Source of the DNA: an uncultured Streptococcus sp.
Lineage (GTDB): Bacteria > Bacillota > Bacilli > Lactobacillales > Streptococcaceae
Assembly (NCBI GenBank): GCA_934201655.1
Contig: CAKPXD010000081.1
Span: forward strand, 1 to 6,486
Direction of reading: 5' to 3'
Length of the DNA: 6,486 nt
A program made the position numbers and the translations under genes. Of the stretch, positions 4,486-6,486 are shown in pieces (position 1 is the stretch's first letter; each line of letters begins with the position of its first letter). A model generated the notes under the pieces. The model ran no database searches, had not been told where the DNA came from, and saw only the letters and a list, made by a program, of their open reading frames with translations.

Positions 4486-6486
4486 ATGATTGTATTGGAA
4501 GAGAAGGCTGTCCCTGATCCGACTTTATTCGTCGAAAAACGTGACGGCAGACGTGTAATTTTTGATGTAGACAAGATTGACAAAGCGCTTCATAAGGCTG
4601 CTGAAAAGGTTATGGATGTAACTCCTTTGGTTGAAAAACGACTTAGTACCCTAGTTGAACGTATCGTCGAAGAGATTCATAGCCGTTTCCCACAAGGTGT
4701 AAAAATCTATGAAATTCAAAACATCGTAGAGCACGAGTTGTTGGAAGCTAAAGAATATGCCTTGGCCGAGGAGTATATCACCTATCGAACACAAAGGGAT
4801 TTTGAGCGCTCAAAAGCGACAGATATCAACTTTAGTATTCATAAACTTCTTAACAAAGATCAGGCAGTTGTCAATGAAAATGCCAATAAAGACAGTGATG
4901 TCTTTAACACTCAGCGTGATTTGACGGCAGGGATTGTTGGAAAATCAATCGGACTTCAAATGCTTCCTAAACATGTGGCAAATGCCCATCAAAAAGGGGA
5001 TATCCACTATCATGATTTGGACTACAGTCCCTACACTCCTATGACCAACTGCTGTTTGATTGATTTCAAGGGCATGTTGGAAAATGGTTTTAAGATTGGG
5101 AATGCTGAGGTAGAGAGTCCCAAGTCTATCCAAACTGCGACAGCACAGATTTCACAAATCATCGCCAACGTTGCATCAAGTCAGTATGGAGGCTGTTCAG
5201 CAGACCGTATTGATGAAGTTTTGGCTCCTTATGCAGAGAAAAATTACCAAAAGCACCTCAAGGATGCGGAGGAATGGGTTTTGCCTGACAAGCGCCAAGA
5301 ATATGCCTGGAAGAAAACCCAAAAAGACATCTACGATGCCATGCAATCTCTAGAGTACGAGATTAATACCCTCTTTACATCAAATGGACAAACGCCATTT
5401 ACCTCTCTTGGTTTCGGTCTAGGAACCAGTCGTTTTGAACGTGAAATTCAAAAGGCGATCCTGAACATTCGTATCAAGGGCTTGGGATCAGAACACCGTA
5501 CAGCTATCTTCCCTAAACTCATCTTTACTCTTAAAAGAGGTCTTAACTTAGAGGAAGGCTCGCCTAACTACGACATCAAACAGTTGGCTCTTGAGTGTGC
5601 AACTAAGCGCATGTACCCAGATGTCTTGTCTTATGATAAGATTGTCGAGTTGACTGGTTCTTTCAAGGTTCCGATGGGATGCCGTTCATTCCTTCAAGGA
5701 TGGAAGGATGAAAATGGAGTAGAAGTCAATTCGGGCCGTATGAACCTAGGGGTCGTGACGGTCAATCTTCCTCGTATTGCTCTCGAATCAGAAGGCGACT
5801 TGAATAAGTTCTGGGAAATTTTCAATGAGCGCATGAATATCGCGGAAGATGCCTTGGTTTACCGTGTGGAAAGAACCAAGGAAGCCACTCCAGCTAATGC
5901 ACCAATTCTTTATCAATATGGAGCCTTCGGTCGACGTCTTGGAAAAGAAGAAAGTGTAGACCAACTCTTTAAGAATCGTCGTGCAACTATTTCCCTGGGC
6001 TATATTGGCTTATACGAGGTAGCGACAGTCTTCTTTGGTAATAATTGGGAAAATAATCCAGAAGCCAAAGAGTTCACCCTTGATATTATTCGCGATATGA
6101 AACGTCGAGTAGAAGAATGGTCTGACCAATATGGTTACCATTTCTCTATCTATTCAACGCCGTCTGAAAGTTTGACAGACCGCTTCTGTCGCTTGGATAC
6201 GGAGAAATTCGGCTCTATTCCAGATATTACAGATAAAGAATACTACACAAATTCCTTCCATTATGATGTCCGCAAAAATCCAACACCTTTTGAAAAATTG
6301 GACTTTGAGAAAGTCTACCCAGAAGCGGGTGCATCTGGTGGCTTTATCCACTACTGCGAGTACCCAGTTCTCCAACAAAATCCAAAGGCTTTGGAAGCTG
6401 TTTGGGATTATGCTTATGACCGTGTAGGTTATCTCGGGACTAATACTCCGATTGATCGTTGCTACAAGTGTGATTTCGAAGGAGAC
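4486..6486 (+). CDS. nrdD: Anaerobic ribonucleoside-triphosphate reductase NrdD (3' end missing)
   Basis: This oxygen-sensitive class III enzyme reduces ribonucleoside triphosphates to dNTPs with a glycyl radical made by the activase NrdG. The frame stays open to the window edge, giving 667 residues of a protein I recall as about 735 in pneumococcus. An N-terminal ATP-cone regulatory domain covers about 14-104 (VEKRDG at 16-21). The catalytic barrel carries NCC (188-190) and the finger-loop motif GCRSFL with Cys399, the expected thiyl-radical position. The first half of the C-terminal zinc site, CYKC, is at 659-662. The second cysteine pair and the glycyl-radical motif lie beyond the window. 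AAAAGGG (4472-4478) is 7 bases from ATG 4486 but only 1 base from the in-frame ATG at 4480, so 4486 is preferred. Regulation by NrdR and therefore by dNTP status is likely; nrdG probably follows (inference). Confidence 0.97.
   Translation, partial: MIVLEEKAVPDPTLFVEKRDGRRVIFDVDKIDKALHKAAEKVMDVTPLVEKRLSTLVERIVEEIHSRFPQGVKIYEIQNIVEHELLEAKEYALAEEYITYRTQRDFERSKATDINFSIHKLLNKDQAVVNENANKDSDVFNTQRDLTAGIVGKSIGLQMLPKHVANAHQKGDIHYHDLDYSPYTPMTNCCLIDFKGMLENGFKIGNAEVESPKSIQTATAQISQIIANVASSQYGGCSADRIDEVLAPYAEKNYQKHLKDAEEWVLPDKRQEYAWKKTQKDIYDAMQSLEYEINTLFTSNGQTPFTSLGFGLGTSRFEREIQKAILNIRIKGLGSEHRTAIFPKLIFTLKRGLNLEEGSPNYDIKQLALECATKRMYPDVLSYDKIVELTGSFKVPMGCRSFLQGWKDENGVEVNSGRMNLGVVTVNLPRIALESEGDLNKFWEIFNERMNIAEDALVYRVERTKEATPANAPILYQYGAFGRRLGKEESVDQLFKNRRATISLGYIGLYEVATVFFGNNWENNPEAKEFTLDIIRDMKRRVEEWSDQYGYHFSIYSTPSESLTDRFCRLDTEKFGSIPDITDKEYYTNSFHYDVRKNPTPFEKLDFEKVYPEAGASGGFIHYCEYPVLQQNPKALEAVWDYAYDRVGYLGTNTPIDRCYKCDFEGD

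Noticed and set aside
4945..5353. Short antisense and out-of-frame ORFs within nrdD
   Set aside because: They lie inside the intact nrdD frame, which shows family motifs on both sides.
1..6486. CRISPR arrays, insertion sequences, BOX/RUP repeats, tRNA or rRNA genes
   Set aside because: I looked for repeated spacers, transposase motifs, terminal inverted repeats and cloverleaf structures and found none.

Overview
The window reads as chromosome of a mitis-group Streptococcus (S. mitis, S. oralis, S. infantis or S. pneumoniae relatives). The Nudix, MnmG and NrdD proteins look close to the pneumococcal versions as I remember them. The DNA is low-GC with strong Gram-positive ribosome binding sites, extended -10 (TGn) promoters and tight intergenic spacing. 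The species call is inference from memory, not from a search.

Layout, all genes on the + strand. (1) Positions 1-159 hold a strong promoter and a leader of about 100 nt. They drive a two-gene operon: a 151-residue Nudix hydrolase (160-615) and mnmG/gidA (624-2540), the FAD-dependent tRNA wobble-uridine modification enzyme. The mnmG ribosome binding site overlaps the Nudix stop codon. A 16-bp perfect hairpin with a T-tract closes the operon (2545-2590). (2) A 44-residue small protein of unknown function (2628-2762) follows. The promoter of the next gene is embedded in its 3' end. (3) A 517-residue polytopic membrane protein (2807-4360) resembles GT-C type glycosyltransferases; its substrate is unknown. 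(4) A 15-bp perfect inverted repeat (4366-4380 / 4406-4420) lies between this gene and nrdD. It can act as a terminator, and its two arms also match the NrdR box consensus. (5) nrdD (4486 to the window end, truncated) encodes the anaerobic class III ribonucleotide reductase, with an extended -10 promoter overlapped by the second NrdR-like box.

Functionally these look like separate housekeeping units: tRNA modification, a cell-envelope membrane enzyme, and anaerobic dNTP synthesis. I see no mobile element, CRISPR array, tRNA or rRNA, and no evidence for a wholly new system. The most informative points are the double-duty inverted repeat upstream of nrdD, the uncharacterised small ORF with a promoter inside its 3' end, the uncharacterised GT-C-like protein, and a weak competence-box-like sequence upstream of the small ORF.
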